Source: Gautieria morchelliformis
Lineage: Eukaryota > Basidiomycota > Agaricomycetes > Gomphales > Gomphaceae
DNA length: 64,000 nt
Assembly (NCBI GenBank): GCA_015179125.1
Contig: WHVA01000049.1
Location: forward strand, 62,001 to 126,000
Direction: 5' to 3'
The notes below the pieces were generated by a model. It worked only from the letters and a program-made list of their open reading frames with translations. It searched no databases and was not told the origin of the DNA. Positions 34,205 to 45,346 of this stretch are shown here, piece after piece. How positions within the stretch are numbered: position 1 is the first letter of the stretch; the number at the start of each line of letters is the position of its first letter. A program made the position numbers and the translations under genes.

Positions 34205-35250
34205 GTCGTGACCTGTCTATTTCTCTTACCCCACTGCCTCTATGTTCCCCCTCGTCACTCCCTAGCATCTTTGCCAGAGTTTGCCTCACCCTCCGACCAC
34301 TCCTCCTCTACATCCACTCTATCCGCTGTTCACCCCATTCTCCGAACCGCTATTCACTGCTCGCACATTTCGCCAGCAGGCATGCCCTCAAATACGATCG
34401 ATACCATTTACCTGGTGCGATGGTTCATCACTAACCCCATCATCCTCTTAATCCAACCCCTTTGGGTGTTCATATGGCCAAAAGTGTGTTCATGGGACGT
34501 CCCTTCCGTAGGTCGTGCGGGATCAACCCAGCAGATGAAGAACCCGTGCAGGGCGGTGTATATGCGGGTCCCAAGACATGATTTCGTACATAGGTGCCTT
34601 CGCCACCTTTACTCTCTGTCGTTTCATGTTCGCACTCTTCCCTCACTCTATTGTATGTTTATTCCATCTACTTAGTATCATGACTGCGCACCCCTATCCA
34701 ACCCTGACTCATGACAGCCTCTTTCCTATTCGCCGATACCTTACGAGCATTTGATATAAGTAGTTTACATTCGCATGTATATTCTCCAGTTCAATTATCA
34801 TACGTCGTCCATCTTGTGCAAACTTGACCTCGCTGTGATCATCGTTTTGAGCCTTCTCCTGGAGATTTCTATCTTCAACCAGAAGAGGACTTAGGCATCA
34901 CTGGTGAGTTCTCATACTTAATCTTCGTTACCTCAGCCTTCAAACTATTTTCTGTGCTGATGGCGAAGGGCTCCAAAGGAGCACCTTTGCCGGTGAAGGG
35001 ATTGTCGCTACTTGGACAACCCTTCCGTGACACCTTGTACGTTACATCGTCAAGTGCCATGGGCTATTTCGCTACGACTGTAGATAGGGTGAGCCTCGTT
35101 TGGGCAGCCCTCTTATCTTCTGAACATTTATTGGTTCACCTTATTCTCCGAATGGCACACTTATTCGCACAAGTCATTCGGGCATTCGCTGTGTTCACTA
35201 ATACACGATATTAACGCCTAAAAACCAATCTTGACTCTGAGCTTACCCCG
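34205..35250 (+). repeat. Left arm of a ~1-kb inverted repeat
   Basis: It matches the reverse complement of 38080-39055 over its length at roughly 80 percent by eye. Shared landmarks are CCAACCCTGACTCATGAC, GTAGTTTAC followed by GCATGTATATTC, CAGTTCAATTATCATACG, and the end CACTAATACA...GATATTAA. It starts near TGTCGTGACC. Two inverted LTR copies or very long terminal inverted repeats of a DNA transposon would both look like this. Confidence 0.7.
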
Positions 35251-35291
35251 CCTCCCTCCCACTATGACCAGAACACAGCTTTCAAGTTGAC

Positions 35292-37030
35292 TTGATGGTT
35301 ATTGACAGTGGTTCAGGGGACATGTCCAAGGATGAAGAGCTGGCACTTATTCATCCAGGTGACATTGCCAGCCCTGATCACAAAAATGACAGCACCCATA
35401 GCAACAGTGATGACTCAGACTCGGAGGATGACAAAGATGATAATGATGATAGCGGCAGCAGCAACAATGACAGCAGCAGCATCAATGATGACCAGCCTCT
35501 GAAGAACAAGAAGGCACATGTGGAGCAGCATGCCAACTTCACCCTGCTGGAACTTGAGAATAACACAGGGTGTATTGAGATGATTCTGAAACCAGCAGGC
35601 ATGGGTGGCTGTGACCTGTGACTACAATATTCGTGAAATGATGGGACTTGGGGCTATGACTTCAGTGAATGAAAACTGGTACAGGGAGATCTCGGTGAGT
35701 TATAATTGAGGTAATGATATAAGTATGATGATTTGCTCTTCTAGCGTTCTGTTTGTGAGTTCGCCAACAAATATCTCAATATACATCAATGCATGTGCAA
35801 GCAACAACACTGCCATCAAATGCTTGTGGATGAGAGTGTAAGTCCTAATCTATATATAAGTAGTCACTTCATGATTGATGTAATCTATATGAACCAGGTG
35901 TTGCGAGTACACCCTGTACTTAGGCACTTTGGCAACACCTGGTTGATTTATGCACTTACCCAACAGCATCTCAATCTCAAGACCCTAGGGGTTAAAAAAA
36001 AAAAACAGACGGTAAACAGTGTTAAGAGTCACCAATGCTGATGTTGGGTTCTGGATGCGATGTAGATTCAGACTTCAGTGTAGAGCCAAATCAAGTTTGA
36101 TATAGGAAGCAGGAGAAACAGTGCCGCACAGGACATACACACTACAAGATAATCAACAAGACAAGATTGAGTGCTCTCCAAGCACTGTAGGATAACTGAT
36201 AAGTGAGTTCAATTGACTGACTATCATCTGTGTACATTCTAGCTATTTATCTATCTATCTAGCAGGGGCCTATGGAGGTATGTGTCCCGGATCGTGTGAT
36301 GATAGATGCATATGTTGTAACTCGGAGAATGGTATGCCGGGTACTGCATTAGTCACTGACTTATTGATGGGCTTTTGTTATGAGTATATATGTGATTCAG
36401 AAAGGAATGTGATGATGGAAGGGGAGAAAAGAAAATGAGGAAATTCTATGTGCGGTGGGCTGGACATCGTGTGGCTCCTTGGATCAGAGTTCAGGATTTC
36501 ATGTCAGGTCTCAGGGGTGGATCCGTGGGTTGATGGGATAGAATGAGGAGGATTATGTGGTTGTGAGTGTGTGTGGGCTCTGAGAGGTATATGTGGGTAT
36601 GATAGGGCTCGAGTGGATGTTGATTGTGTGTGGCACATGGTGTACTTGTGAGTGTATGTGGTATTGGTCTGGGTGTATGCTACCAATAGATTTATGACAA
36701 ACAGAAGCGAGCACCTCTCCCTGTCCCTTATGCCATAAAAGTCTCAAAGAAGAGTGCCACAAACTCTATCAAGAATGCCAGGAGGAAAATCATCAAAGAC
36801 AGTGTTGACAATCGCGCTGGCCCAGTAAGTCTGTCATTCCTTCAACTACATATTTTGATACATTTATATATAGTCCAAATGCTATAAAATGGTCAATTCA
36901 ATCCAAAAGAAGACCATGCAGGTAAAAGTATTCCTATTATTATGCTCCTGGAGGTCAAACAATGCTGATATCGCACAGGTGGTTCCACCAGCACCATCTA
37001 CATCTGCAGCCACTGCTCATGGAGCAAGGA
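35292..37030 (+). pseudogene. Multi-exon gene-like sequence between the inverted repeat arms
   Basis: A 109-codon frame (35292-35621) encodes an acidic Asp/Ser/Asn-rich protein (DSEDDKDDNDDSGSSNNDS). Further pieces bordered by GT/AG follow: YNIREMMGLGAMTSVNENWY, SVCEFANKYLNIHQCMC, RVHPVLRHFGNTWLIY, and near 36700 YAIKVSKKSATNSIKNARRK. This suggests a spliced gene belonging to a transposon lying between the arms. I do not recognise the protein. Runs of A and short repeats indicate decay. Confidence 0.35.
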
Positions 37031-37229
37031 AGTCCCAGCACAAGGTAAGTAAGTGTATTCGATTCCATTGTGCTATGCTGAGGGAGACATAGTCGATCAC
37101 CTCTGCTAGAGCTTGCGGTGCCAACTCATGATGCTCTTGAACCATCCCCCATCTTCTATTACTTGGTACCTGTGTATGCCGTTTTGCATTGTATGTGTCC
37201 CACACTGACTACATAAAATACAGATAGAC

Positions 37230-37450
37230 TCATGTTCTTACGCAAGCCGCCCCTGCTCTTGCAATATGTCCCCTTGGCTGCCCTTGTTCCCACAATAGAC
37301 TGCTCCTGCCCTTGCTCTCAAGTTCTTGCTTGTGCTCAACCTCTTGCTCTTACACTCAAGCTCTCACTCTTGCAATATGTTCACTTCTGCTCTTGCTCTC
37401 ACAATAGATTGCTTCTGCTCTTGCACCTGTCTCTACTGGCCGCCAGCTCT
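37230..37450. repeat. Duplicated CT/TTGC-rich low-complexity stretch
   Basis: A ~120-bp stretch repeats with changes: CTTGCAATATGT and CACAATAGA..TGCT each occur twice, with many TGCTCTTGCTCT runs between them. Confidence 0.5.
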
Positions 37451-37479
37451 GGTGTCTTCTTGGCATGGTGTTCTTGGTA

Positions 37480-38070
37480 GAGGTGTCACTACTACCACTA
37501 CCAGCTGAGATAGCATCAATGAGATTTCTAGCCATAACAGTAGTACCAGTTACTATTCCAATTATTTTTGCTGCGGTTCCTAAGACATCTTTTTTAGAAG
37601 CAAAAATAAATGAACCTATACTTATTACAGGAAAGCTCAAAAGTAAATATTTTGGTCCATCAAACTTAATTAAAGGAGCAAAATATTTTAAATCAACCAT
37701 ATCATTAAAATATAAAATTATATTATTTATTACATCCCACATTTGTATTATTGTCATTTTCATTTTGTTTTATGTTGTTTTTTTAAAGAAAAGAGGCATA
37801 AGATTTTGACGGGCATAATCAACACATCAGATATTAATAAATTTAAAAAAAAACTGGTACCTATAATTACCAATTAAATCAACATTTATAAAGGATACAA
37901 GCAGCAAACAATGAAAATATGGTGGCGGTGCCTCTGCCCCCAGTAATAAGTTTTTAATATATTATTATGGGTGCTCTCCAACTTAGAAAAATAGATATTA
38001 GATTAAGTTTATAAACAGTAGCTATATTTCCACATAGGGATGTAAGTATTTTCTAAAGAGGGTTATGAGT
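37480..38070. other. AT-rich island of organellar character
   Basis: Base composition jumps to strongly AT-rich. The minus strand carries an open frame with MKMTIIQMWDVINNIILYF, ISIGSFIFASKKDVLGT and GIVTGTTVMARNLIDAISAG. Near 37922-37942 a small GC cluster, GGTGGCGGTGCCTCTGCC, interrupts the AT-rich sequence, a pattern common in fungal mitochondrial DNA. A nuclear copy of mitochondrial or mitochondrial-plasmid DNA is possible; I do not recognise the protein. Confidence 0.35.
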
Positions 38071-38079
38071 GTTCTTCCC

Positions 38080-39055
38080 CCTTGTAACTGTGTGTCAAGA
38101 TTGGATTTTAGGCATTAATATCATGTATTAGTGAACACAACGAATGCCCGAATAGCTTGTGCAATGAAATATGTAGTTTGGTGAATAAGATGAACCAATA
38201 ATTGTTCAGAAGGTGAGAGGGCTACCTGAACGGGGCTCACCCTATCTACAGTCGTAGCGAAATAGCCCGTGATACTTGACAATGCAATGTGCAAGGTCTC
38301 ATGGAAAGGTTGTCTAGCAGTAACAATCCTTTCGCCAGTGAAGGTGCTTCTTCGGAGCCCTTCGCCAACAGCACCGATAATAATATGAAGGCTAAGGTAA
38401 TGAAGGTGAAGGACGAAAACTCACCAGTAGTGCTTAAGTCCTCCTCTGGTCTAAGATAGGCATCTATAGAAGAGGGCTCAAGACGATTTGATCACAGCAA
38501 GGTCAAGTTTTGCACAAGATAGACGTATGATAATTGAACTGGGGAATATACATGCAAACGTAAACTACTTATACCGAATGCTCATATGATATCAGTGAAT
38601 GGGAAAGAGGTCGTCATGAGTCAGGGTTGGACAGGGGTGTGCAGTCTGGATACAAATAGCTGAAACACATATACAATGGAGAAAGGGAGGAGTGCAAACG
38701 TGAAACAACGGGGGGAGAGAGGACAGAGGTACCTATGTAAGAAAACATGTTACCCTGCATGGACTCTTGGCCTGCTGGGTTGATCCCACACAATCTACAG
38801 CTAGGATGTCCTGTGAATGCATCCTGGCCATAGGAACACCCAAAGGGGGTTGAGTTGAGAAGATGATGGGGCCAGTGATGAACCATCACGTCAGGTAAAG
38901 GATGTTGATTGTGTTTGATGGCGTGCCTACTGGCAAATGATGTGAGTAGTGAAAGCTTGTTCGGCAAATTCGGTGAAGAGTGAATGGAGCGAACATAGAG
39001 GTGGAGTGATGAAAGGGAAAATGAGGTTACTGGATACAAGAAATAAATGAGTCAT
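38080..39055 (-). repeat. Right arm of the ~1-kb inverted repeat
   Basis: Inverted partner of 34205-35250. The outer end reads AGTCATGATAC on the plus strand. An open stretch on the minus strand has SCRLCGINPAGQES but no known domain. Confidence 0.7.
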
Positions 39056-39239
39056 GATACTGTGTCCATTTCATTGTTCACAATAGCTTTCAATCACTAT
39101 ATTTCCAATTGTCTTTTCAGTAATAGAAAGCACTGTTTTATTGCATTCTAAAGTGGCTTTTATAAGTAACTTAAGAGCTGAAAATCAGTGTTCTAGGATG
39201 CTGAAAGTGGACATTTTAGCTACAAGATTTTGATACCCA

Positions 39240-39698
39240 GCTTATCAAGAGGAAGCGTCAAAAATCTGCTCCGGCAGATGGTTGAAACTTTTTATTACAT
39301 ATAGCTTCACCCATTTTATTCTCAGAGTATAGAAAAGAAGAGGGTGAAAGTATATGGCAATTGTATTGTTGGGATGTAAATAATTTTACTTTTGTCCATC
39401 CAGAGCAGTGGCTCCACCAACAAGAACCCATCTTCTTATTTATACACATCTTCTTATTTATACACATCTTCTTATTTATACACATCTTCTTATTTATACA
39501 CATCTTCTTATTTATACACATCTTCTTATTTATACACATCTTCTTATTTATACACATCTTCTTATTTATACACATCTTCTTATTTATACACATCTTCTTA
39601 TTTATACACATCTTCTTATTTATACACATCTTCTTATTTATACACATCTTCTTATTTTTTTCTATCAACTTTTAATATACACTATATCATTATAACTA
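39240..39698. repeat. AT-rich repeat, left half of the interrupted copy, with expanded 18-bp minisatellite
   Basis: This matches 9245-9456. The 18-bp unit CTTCTTATTTATACACAT occurs about 13 times in a row (39426-39655) with almost no variation, against two units in the copy near 9380. All three forward frames and one reverse frame are open through it, an effect of the repeat rather than coding. The right half of this copy is at 45260-45346. Confidence 0.85.
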
Positions 39699-39828
39699 TT
39701 CCTATAGGTGAAAGCAGCACGGTGGGAGGTTGTGGGCGCGCTGACAAATGCTGACCAATGCTTGGTCATTAGTTTGTCAGCGGAGCGCGCGAGCGGCGCA
39801 GCCGCGAGCCAAGAACGCTGCGCAGCAT

Positions 39829-39976
39829 GGTCACGTGACCGTTTGCGTTCCAAATTAGGTCAGCGGCGAGCGGCGCAGCCGCGAGAGAACGCTGCGCAGT
39901 GGTCACGTGACCCGTTCGCGACCAGAGCGCGCATACGCGAGTGTGGTCCGTGCACGACACGCGCGCACGGTATAAA
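39829..39976 (+). promoter_or_regulatory. Promoter-like 5' region of Helitron H1
   Basis: Two GGTCACGTGACC palindromes (39829-39840 and 39901-39912), each next to GCTGCGCAG repeats, precede a TATAAA box at 39971. The same arrangement recurs in other Helitron copies on the opposite strand (50785-50935, 63678-63825). CACGTG is the core recognised by bHLH-type factors in fungi. Transcription would run into the Helitron body. Confidence 0.6.
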
Positions 39977-40223
39977 GGCCGAACGGTAAGGACATAACGC
40001 CAGGAACCTGCCCAACCGGCAATTCCTCTGTCTGCTGTCCGCTATGTGCTCTGTGCCCTGTGCTCTGTGCTCTGCGCTGTCTGCTCTGTCCGCTGTCAGC
40101 TCTGTGCTCTGTCTGATGGGTGCTGTCTGCTGTCAGCTCTGTCTGCTGTCTCCTCCTTTAGCTGGCTGGCTGTCTATGGCTTTGGTTGGCTGACTATCTA
40201 TTGGCTTGGCTGGCTATCTATTG

Positions 40224-40416
40224 GTAAGTAATATCTCTTTTTTAATGCATTCCAATGTATTTTATTTTATTTGTGTTTATAATTTTATTGGTTCCTTTTT
40301 TTTTATCATATTGCATTCACATGTGCTTTATATTTTTGTGATTTTTTTCGAAAATAGATTTAAATAAAATCCAAAGACTGCGGAAAAAAAAGTATTTTAA
40401 TATCAATATTTTTCAG
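40224..40416 (+). other. Intron-like segment in the Helitron leader
   Basis: A strong donor GGTAAGTAAT at 40223 and an acceptor TATTTTTCAGG near 40416 lie about 250 and 440 bases past the TATA box. Both signals are kept at the matching places of the minus-strand copies (near 63470 and 63280; the donor is GGTAGGTAAT near 50632). This suggests a spliced leader. Confidence 0.5.
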
Positions 40417-40419
40417 GTT

Positions 40420-40990
40420 TTTTTCGAAAATAGACATCAATAAGTTCCCTCTAAAATTAATGAGATTCTGCTTTTAAATGTGGTTTGTTTTATTGTTTTA
40501 TTTACTGTAAAGCCACTTACCAGCCACTCCTCTCTGGCTATACTGGTGGCTGGCTTACTATGGCTTTGGCTGGGCTCTGGGTTTCTCTGTCAGTCTCTGG
40601 GCTTCTCTGGCTTTGGCTGGGCATTAATAACAGCTTCTGCTTCAATGTACTGTGCTTTTTTGACATTTTTTCGCAAATAGATATCAATAAATTATCCTGA
40701 CTTTGTGAAAATTGACAACAGCTCCAGGTTAAATGTACAGTGCATTTTCTTGACATTTTTCGAAAAATAGATAATCCTAACTTTGCTAAAATTAATAACA
40801 GCTTCAGCTTACATGTACTGGACATTTTCTTGACATTTTTTCGAAAAATAGATAATCCTGACTTTGCTAAAAATTAATGACAGGAGCTGCTTAAATATAG
40901 ATTCCTTGACTATTTTATTTATGTCTGTATATGTCACAAAATAGATATTGATACATGTCCCTGAGCTTGCTAAAAGTTAATAAGTAGTAA
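40420..40990 (+). repeat. Tandem ~90-bp modules with TTTTTTCGCAAATAG core
   Basis: About six imperfect units, each with a T-run, CGAAAAATAG or CGCAAATAG, a segment like ATCCTGACTTTGCTAAAATTAA, and an AGCTTCTGCTT..ATGTAC end. Similar units occur in all 17-bp and 21-bp Helitrons of the window. Confidence 0.75.
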
Positions 40991-41029
40991 CAGCCTCTGC
41001 TTGCTTCACTTTGAGGCCCTTGGGGATAT

Positions 41030-41935
41030 GCTACACATGCCATTGGGACATGCTATGCATGCTATACTTGAGGGGCATGCTACACACACTATGCATGGGG
41101 ACATGCATATGCGTGGAGACATGCATGGGATGCGACACACACGCTATGCTTGGGGACACGCATGCTATGTGTGGAGACACTCATGGTATGCATGGAGACA
41201 CTCATGTTATGCGTGGGGACACGCACACTATGCTTGGGGACACGCACGCTATGCATGGAGACATGCATGTTATGCGTGGGGACACGCACGCTATGCTTGG
41301 GGACACGCACACTATGCTTGGGGACACCCATGTTATGCGTGGAGACACACACACTATACTTGGGGACACTCATGTTATGCGTGGAGACATGCATGTTATG
41401 CATGGGGACACACATGCTATGCATGGGGATGTGCACACTATATGTGGGGACACACTATGCTTGGGGGACATGGTACAAACAAGGGACACACTACAGGGGA
41501 AAACACTACAAACAAGGGACATTCTACACAAGCTATACTTGGGGGACACGCTACACACACTACATGTAGGGACATGCTACACATGTGGACACGCTATGCA
41601 TGGGGGACACACATGCTATAATTTAGGGACACGCTATGTTTGGGCACATGCTACAAACCAGGGACATGCTACACACAGAATACTTGAGGGACATGTTATG
41701 CATGTGGGACATGCCATGCACACTGTACTGCATGTGGGGACACACTACATATGGAGACATGCTACATGTGGAGACACACTACGCACACTATGCTTTGGGA
41801 CACACTACGTGTGGGGACATGCCACATGTGAGGACATGCCACATGTGAGGACATGCCACATGTGAGGATGCAATACGTGTGAGGACAGATAAAGTGTGAT
41901 GACACACTACAGGCAAGGACACACTACATGTGAGG
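41030..41935 (+). repeat. 21-bp minisatellite in Helitron H1
   Basis: About 40 imperfect units of the form GGGGACACGCACACTATGCT. Because the unit length is a multiple of three, several frames on both strands stay open, giving heptapeptide strings such as MLGDTHT; I do not regard them as genes. The same array occurs inverted at 49060-49880 and 61470-62690. Confidence 0.9.
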
Positions 41936-41977
41936 TAGGGGACATGAGACATGGGAGAAATGTGTAGAGTCATTACC

Positions 41978-42618
41978 TGTTATGTATCAGGTTTGGATCT
42001 AAAAGGACTGCAGCTCCAACTTATATGTTGCACCCCCAACTATCATCCTAAGTATTTTCGAGATCTGAGATTGGAAGTTGGAAGAGGTTGAGTATTGTAA
42101 CTGAAGTAGTAAGGGTTCAAGAATTGAGTTAAGTTGGATATGAGAAATCAAGTTGGAAGACGAAGGTCAGAGAGACAGAGGCCTTGCAGGTCTAAGAACC
42201 GGAGACAGTGCAAAGGGAGTGACATATCAAAGTCGATTATCTGATTGCTGAACAGAGGCACACATGACTGGGTTTTATACAAAGAGCTGAGACAACATGT
42301 CAGAAGGTAGAGGTAAGCAATTCCAGTGCAAGTAACTAGAATAAAAGTACCTAATGCGAAACAAGAGGAACTACAAGGTGGTGCAGTGTAGAACTAAGAA
42401 CAATAGGCAAAAGACCAAGGGTCTAATTGGTAGCGGAACAAATGGAACTCCTGACGCTCTGGACTTGCTGTGCTGAGGGTCAAGTATGGAATGCTGGTGA
42501 AAAGAGTCATTAGGGGAAATATGTGAAGAACAAGGGGATCACAAGGTTGAAGTGCAGACATTGTGGAATAGAGTCAGAGGTGCGGGGGTACCGGAGTTGG
42601 TTGAGCATGGTCATAACA
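41978..42618 (-). repeat. Solo LTR inside Helitron H1
   Basis: 641 bp, TGTTATGTATCAGG...CATAACA on the plus strand, with target duplication TTACC (41973-41977 and 42619-42623). A TATA-like TGTATAAAACCC lies on the minus strand, which fixes its orientation. It is a retroelement remnant of unassigned LTR family, related to the LTRs at 48357, 60035 and 60240. Confidence 0.85.
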
Positions 42619-42799
42619 TTACCTACCTTGATGTGTTATTTAGAGTTACTTTCAATCAATAAGAAGGGTTTTACTTATCTGAATGAAAATTTCTTATCCG
42701 AGTGTGTTTGACTTATCCCAAGTTTGATTCACCCAATGCGTTTGACCTTACCGATGCATTTGACTTGCACCCCCATGCGAAGTGTGGGTACCCACCTAG

Positions 42800-43008
42800 G
42801 GAATTGATAGCGGAACAAATGGAACTCCTGATGCTCCGGAATTGCTATGTTAAGGGTTAAGTAAGGAAGGCTGGTGAATAGAGTCATAAGGGGAAGTATG
42901 TGAATAGGAAAGAACAAGGAGATCAAAAGGTCGAAGTGTGGACATTGCGGAATAGAGTCAGAGGAGGTGCAGAGGTACCAGAGTTGGTCAAGCAGCATGG
43001 TCATAACA
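42800..43008 (-). repeat. LTR fragment inside Helitron H1
   Basis: One end of the same LTR family, ending CATAACA and followed by TTACC. Its other side was replaced at the inner Helitron 3' end (CTAG at 42796). Confidence 0.75.
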
Positions 43009-44014
43009 TTACCTACCTCAATGTGTTACTTAGAGCTACTTTTAATCAATAAGATGCATTTTACTTATCTGAATGTGTTTGACTTATCCCAAGTTTGATT
43101 TACCCAAGGTGTTTGACTTTGCTATGTGTTTGACCTTACCGAGGCGTTTGACTTGCACCCCCGCGCGAAGCGCGGGTATCCACCTAGTCTAAGAGTTAAA
43201 CACGCTCAGTGGGTTGTGGGCGCTGCTGACCAATGCTTGGTCATCAGTTTGTCAGCGAGCGGCGCAGCCGCGAGCTACAAACACTGCGCAGCAGCGTTCC
43301 AGGTCACGTGACCGGTTCGCGACCATGGTCCGTGCACGACCCTTCGCTTGGTATAAAGAGAGCGATGCTTCAGAACCGCACTCCCCACTGGTGTCCTCCT
43401 GTGTTCTGGCTGTGGTGGCCTTACTACTGCTTTGGCTGGGGCCTTGGTGTCTTTCTGTGTGTCTCTGGGTGTCTTTCTGTGTCTCTCTGGGTGTCATTCT
43501 GTGTCTCTCTGGGTGTCATTCTGTGTGTCTCTGTGTGTCTCTGGGTGTCTTTCTGTGTGTCTCTGGGCTTCTTTGGCTGTGAATTGACACCAGCTTCTGC
43601 TTCAATGTCCTGTATATTTTTTGATATTTTTTCGCAAATTGCTATCAATACACCTAACTTGCTAACCTTAATAATAGCCAACTTAAATATCCTGTACATT
43701 TTTTTGATATTTTTTCGCAAATAGAAAGCAATAAATCTAACTTCCTACCCTTAATAACAGCCAACTTAAATATCCTGTACATTTTTTTGATATTTTTTCG
43801 CAAATAGATATCAATAACTTATTCTGACTTTGCTAAAGTTAATAACAACTTCTGTTTTAATGTAGTGTGTTTTTTTATTACCTTTTTCAAAAAATAAATA
43901 TAGATATCAATAAATTATCCTGACTTTGCTAAAATTAATGACAACAGCTGCTTAAATGTGGTTTCTTTTCCTATTTTATATATGTCACAAAATAGATACT
44001 GATACATGTCCCTG

Positions 44015-44790
44015 ATATGTGTGAGGACACGCTACCTGTGGGGACACACTATTACCTGTGGGGACACGTTACGTATGGGGACATGCTACCTGTGAGGACA
44101 CGTTACGTGTGAGGACACGTTACATGTGAGGACACACTACCTGTGGGCACATGTCACCTGTGAGGACACGCTACCTGTGGGGACACGCTACCTGTGGGGA
44201 CATGTCACCTGTGAGGACACGCTACCTGTGGGGACACATTACATGTGAGGACACGCTACCTGTGGGGACACGTTACATGTGAGGACACGTTACGTGTGGG
44301 ACATGTTATGTGTGGGGACACACTACCTCTGAGGACACGTTACGTGTGGGGACATGTTATGTGTGAGGACACGTTACATGTGGGGACATGCAACCTGTGA
44401 GGACACGTTACGTGTGGGGACACGCTACCTGTGAGCTGTGGGGACATGTCACCTGTGAGGACATGCTACCTGTGGGGACACATTACATGTGAGGACACGT
44501 TACCTGTGAGGACACGCTACCTGTGGGGACAGGTTACATGTGAGGACACGTTACATGTGGGACATGTTATGTGTGGGGACACGCTACCTGTGAGGACACG
44601 TTACGTGTGGGGACACGTTATGTGTGAGGACACGTTACATGTGAGGACACGCTACCTGTGGCAACATGTTACGTGTGGGGACACACTACCTGTGGGGACA
44701 TGTTACGTTTGGGGACATGCTACCTGTGAGGGCACGCTACCTGTGCGGACACGCTACCTGTGAGGACACGTTACGTGTGAGGACATGCTA
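44015..44790 (+). repeat. 17-bp minisatellite in Helitron H2
   Basis: About 45 units built on CTACCTGTGGGGACACG, with alternation of GTGGGGAC and GTGAGGAC. Three units make a 17-codon repeat, which keeps frames open by chance. The inverted counterpart lies at 51566-52225. Confidence 0.9.
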
Positions 44791-44923
44791 TCCAACTGCA
44801 CTTTGGGTCTTCCCCCATTTCTGATTTTGGTATTGTTTCTGGTTCTGTGAGAGTGTCACTGGAGGATCAGCTGGCATATTGATATAACCACATTGTCAAA
44901 ATTCAGGATCCCCAAGATCACTA

Positions 44924-45124
44924 TTGGGTCTATTTCACAATGCACAAGCTTTGAAACCTGTGGATTATGACAATAGGCGCAATCTTATAATCTCTGATGA
45001 TTCAGTCAAGACTATTACCACTTTCATGTCTAGAGTCGCTGGGAGGCCCATCCCAGAGGTCGAGAGAGAGCTCTGCATGTTCAGCTGTTCCATGGGTGCA
45101 TACATGATTCATGATACTATATGA
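44924..45124 (+). other. Conserved 66-codon frame in the 17-bp Helitrons
   Basis: It encodes a peptide containing HNAQALKPVDYDNRRNLI, KTITTFMSRVAGRPIP and EVERELCMF. The minus-strand copy at 51235-51435 differs by only about four residues and keeps the frame. Upstream bases keep similar sequence but contain stops. I do not recognise the family. It may be a captured exon or the rest of an old Helitron gene. Confidence 0.4.
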
Positions 45125-45259
45125 TCAGGGATATATTTTGGATGATGCTATTTACCCCAATGCACTTGACCTTACTGATTCACTTGACCTTACTGATGCA
45201 TTTGACCTTACCAAGGCGCTGGACCTGCACCCCCGCGCTTCGCGCGGGTACCCACCTAG

Positions 45260-45346
45260 TTCATACTAATACTCCTACTCATATTTATTACAAATCTCTA
45301 GCCAAGTACTATTACTTCATATTGCAGTCTAATACTCTCTATGACA
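45260..45346. repeat. Right half of the interrupted AT-rich repeat
   Basis: It continues the sequence broken at 39698: TTCATACTAATACTCCTACTC matches 9457 onward. A different Helitron end follows at 45347. Confidence 0.85.

Larger units (their letters stand above)
39699..43187 (+). mobile_element. Helitron H1 (21-bp minisatellite sub-family), composite
   Basis: The 5' end begins TTCCTATAGGTGAAAGC, inserted after an A; the 3' end is a CCCGCGCGAAGCGCGGG hairpin, then CTAG at 43184-43187. A second, inner 3' end (CTAG at 42796-42799) and an LTR fragment between the two show that one Helitron with an LTR inserted in it was entered or joined by another. No Rep or helicase is present, so it is non-autonomous. 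Internal order: palindrome-bearing promoter, spliced-leader-like region, ~90-bp modules, minisatellite, LTR, 3' subterminal 16-18-bp repeats of the GATGCATTTGACCTTACC type. Confidence 0.85.
43188..45259 (+). mobile_element. Helitron H2 (17-bp minisatellite sub-family), joined head to tail to H1
   Basis: It starts TCTAAGAGTTAAAC directly after the CTAG of H1 and ends with the CGCGCTTCGCGCG hairpin and CTAG at 45256-45259, followed by a T of the target. Inside: GGTCACGTGACC at 43302-43313, TATAAA at 43352, a GTGTCTCTGGGTGTC-rich leader, ~90-bp modules (43600-44010), the 17-bp minisatellite, a conserved short frame, and 18-bp subterminal repeats. Non-autonomous. The matching minus-strand element is 51064-53127. 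Confidence 0.85.

Noticed and set aside
38614-39039. Frame with SCRLCGINPAGQ as a possible zinc-binding protein
   Set aside because: It lies within an inverted repeat arm and the matching arm does not keep the frame.
39260-39754. Frames of repeated MCINKK or SSYLYT peptides
   Set aside because: Artefact of an 18-bp minisatellite; all frames are open.
41030-41935. Long frames (over 200 codons) of heptapeptide repeats on both strands
   Set aside because: They follow from a 21-bp unit, appear in several frames and both strands at once, and have no start context or domain.
44015-44790. CRISPR-like regular array
   Set aside because: The units are contiguous 17-bp minisatellite repeats without unique spacers, and the genome is fungal.
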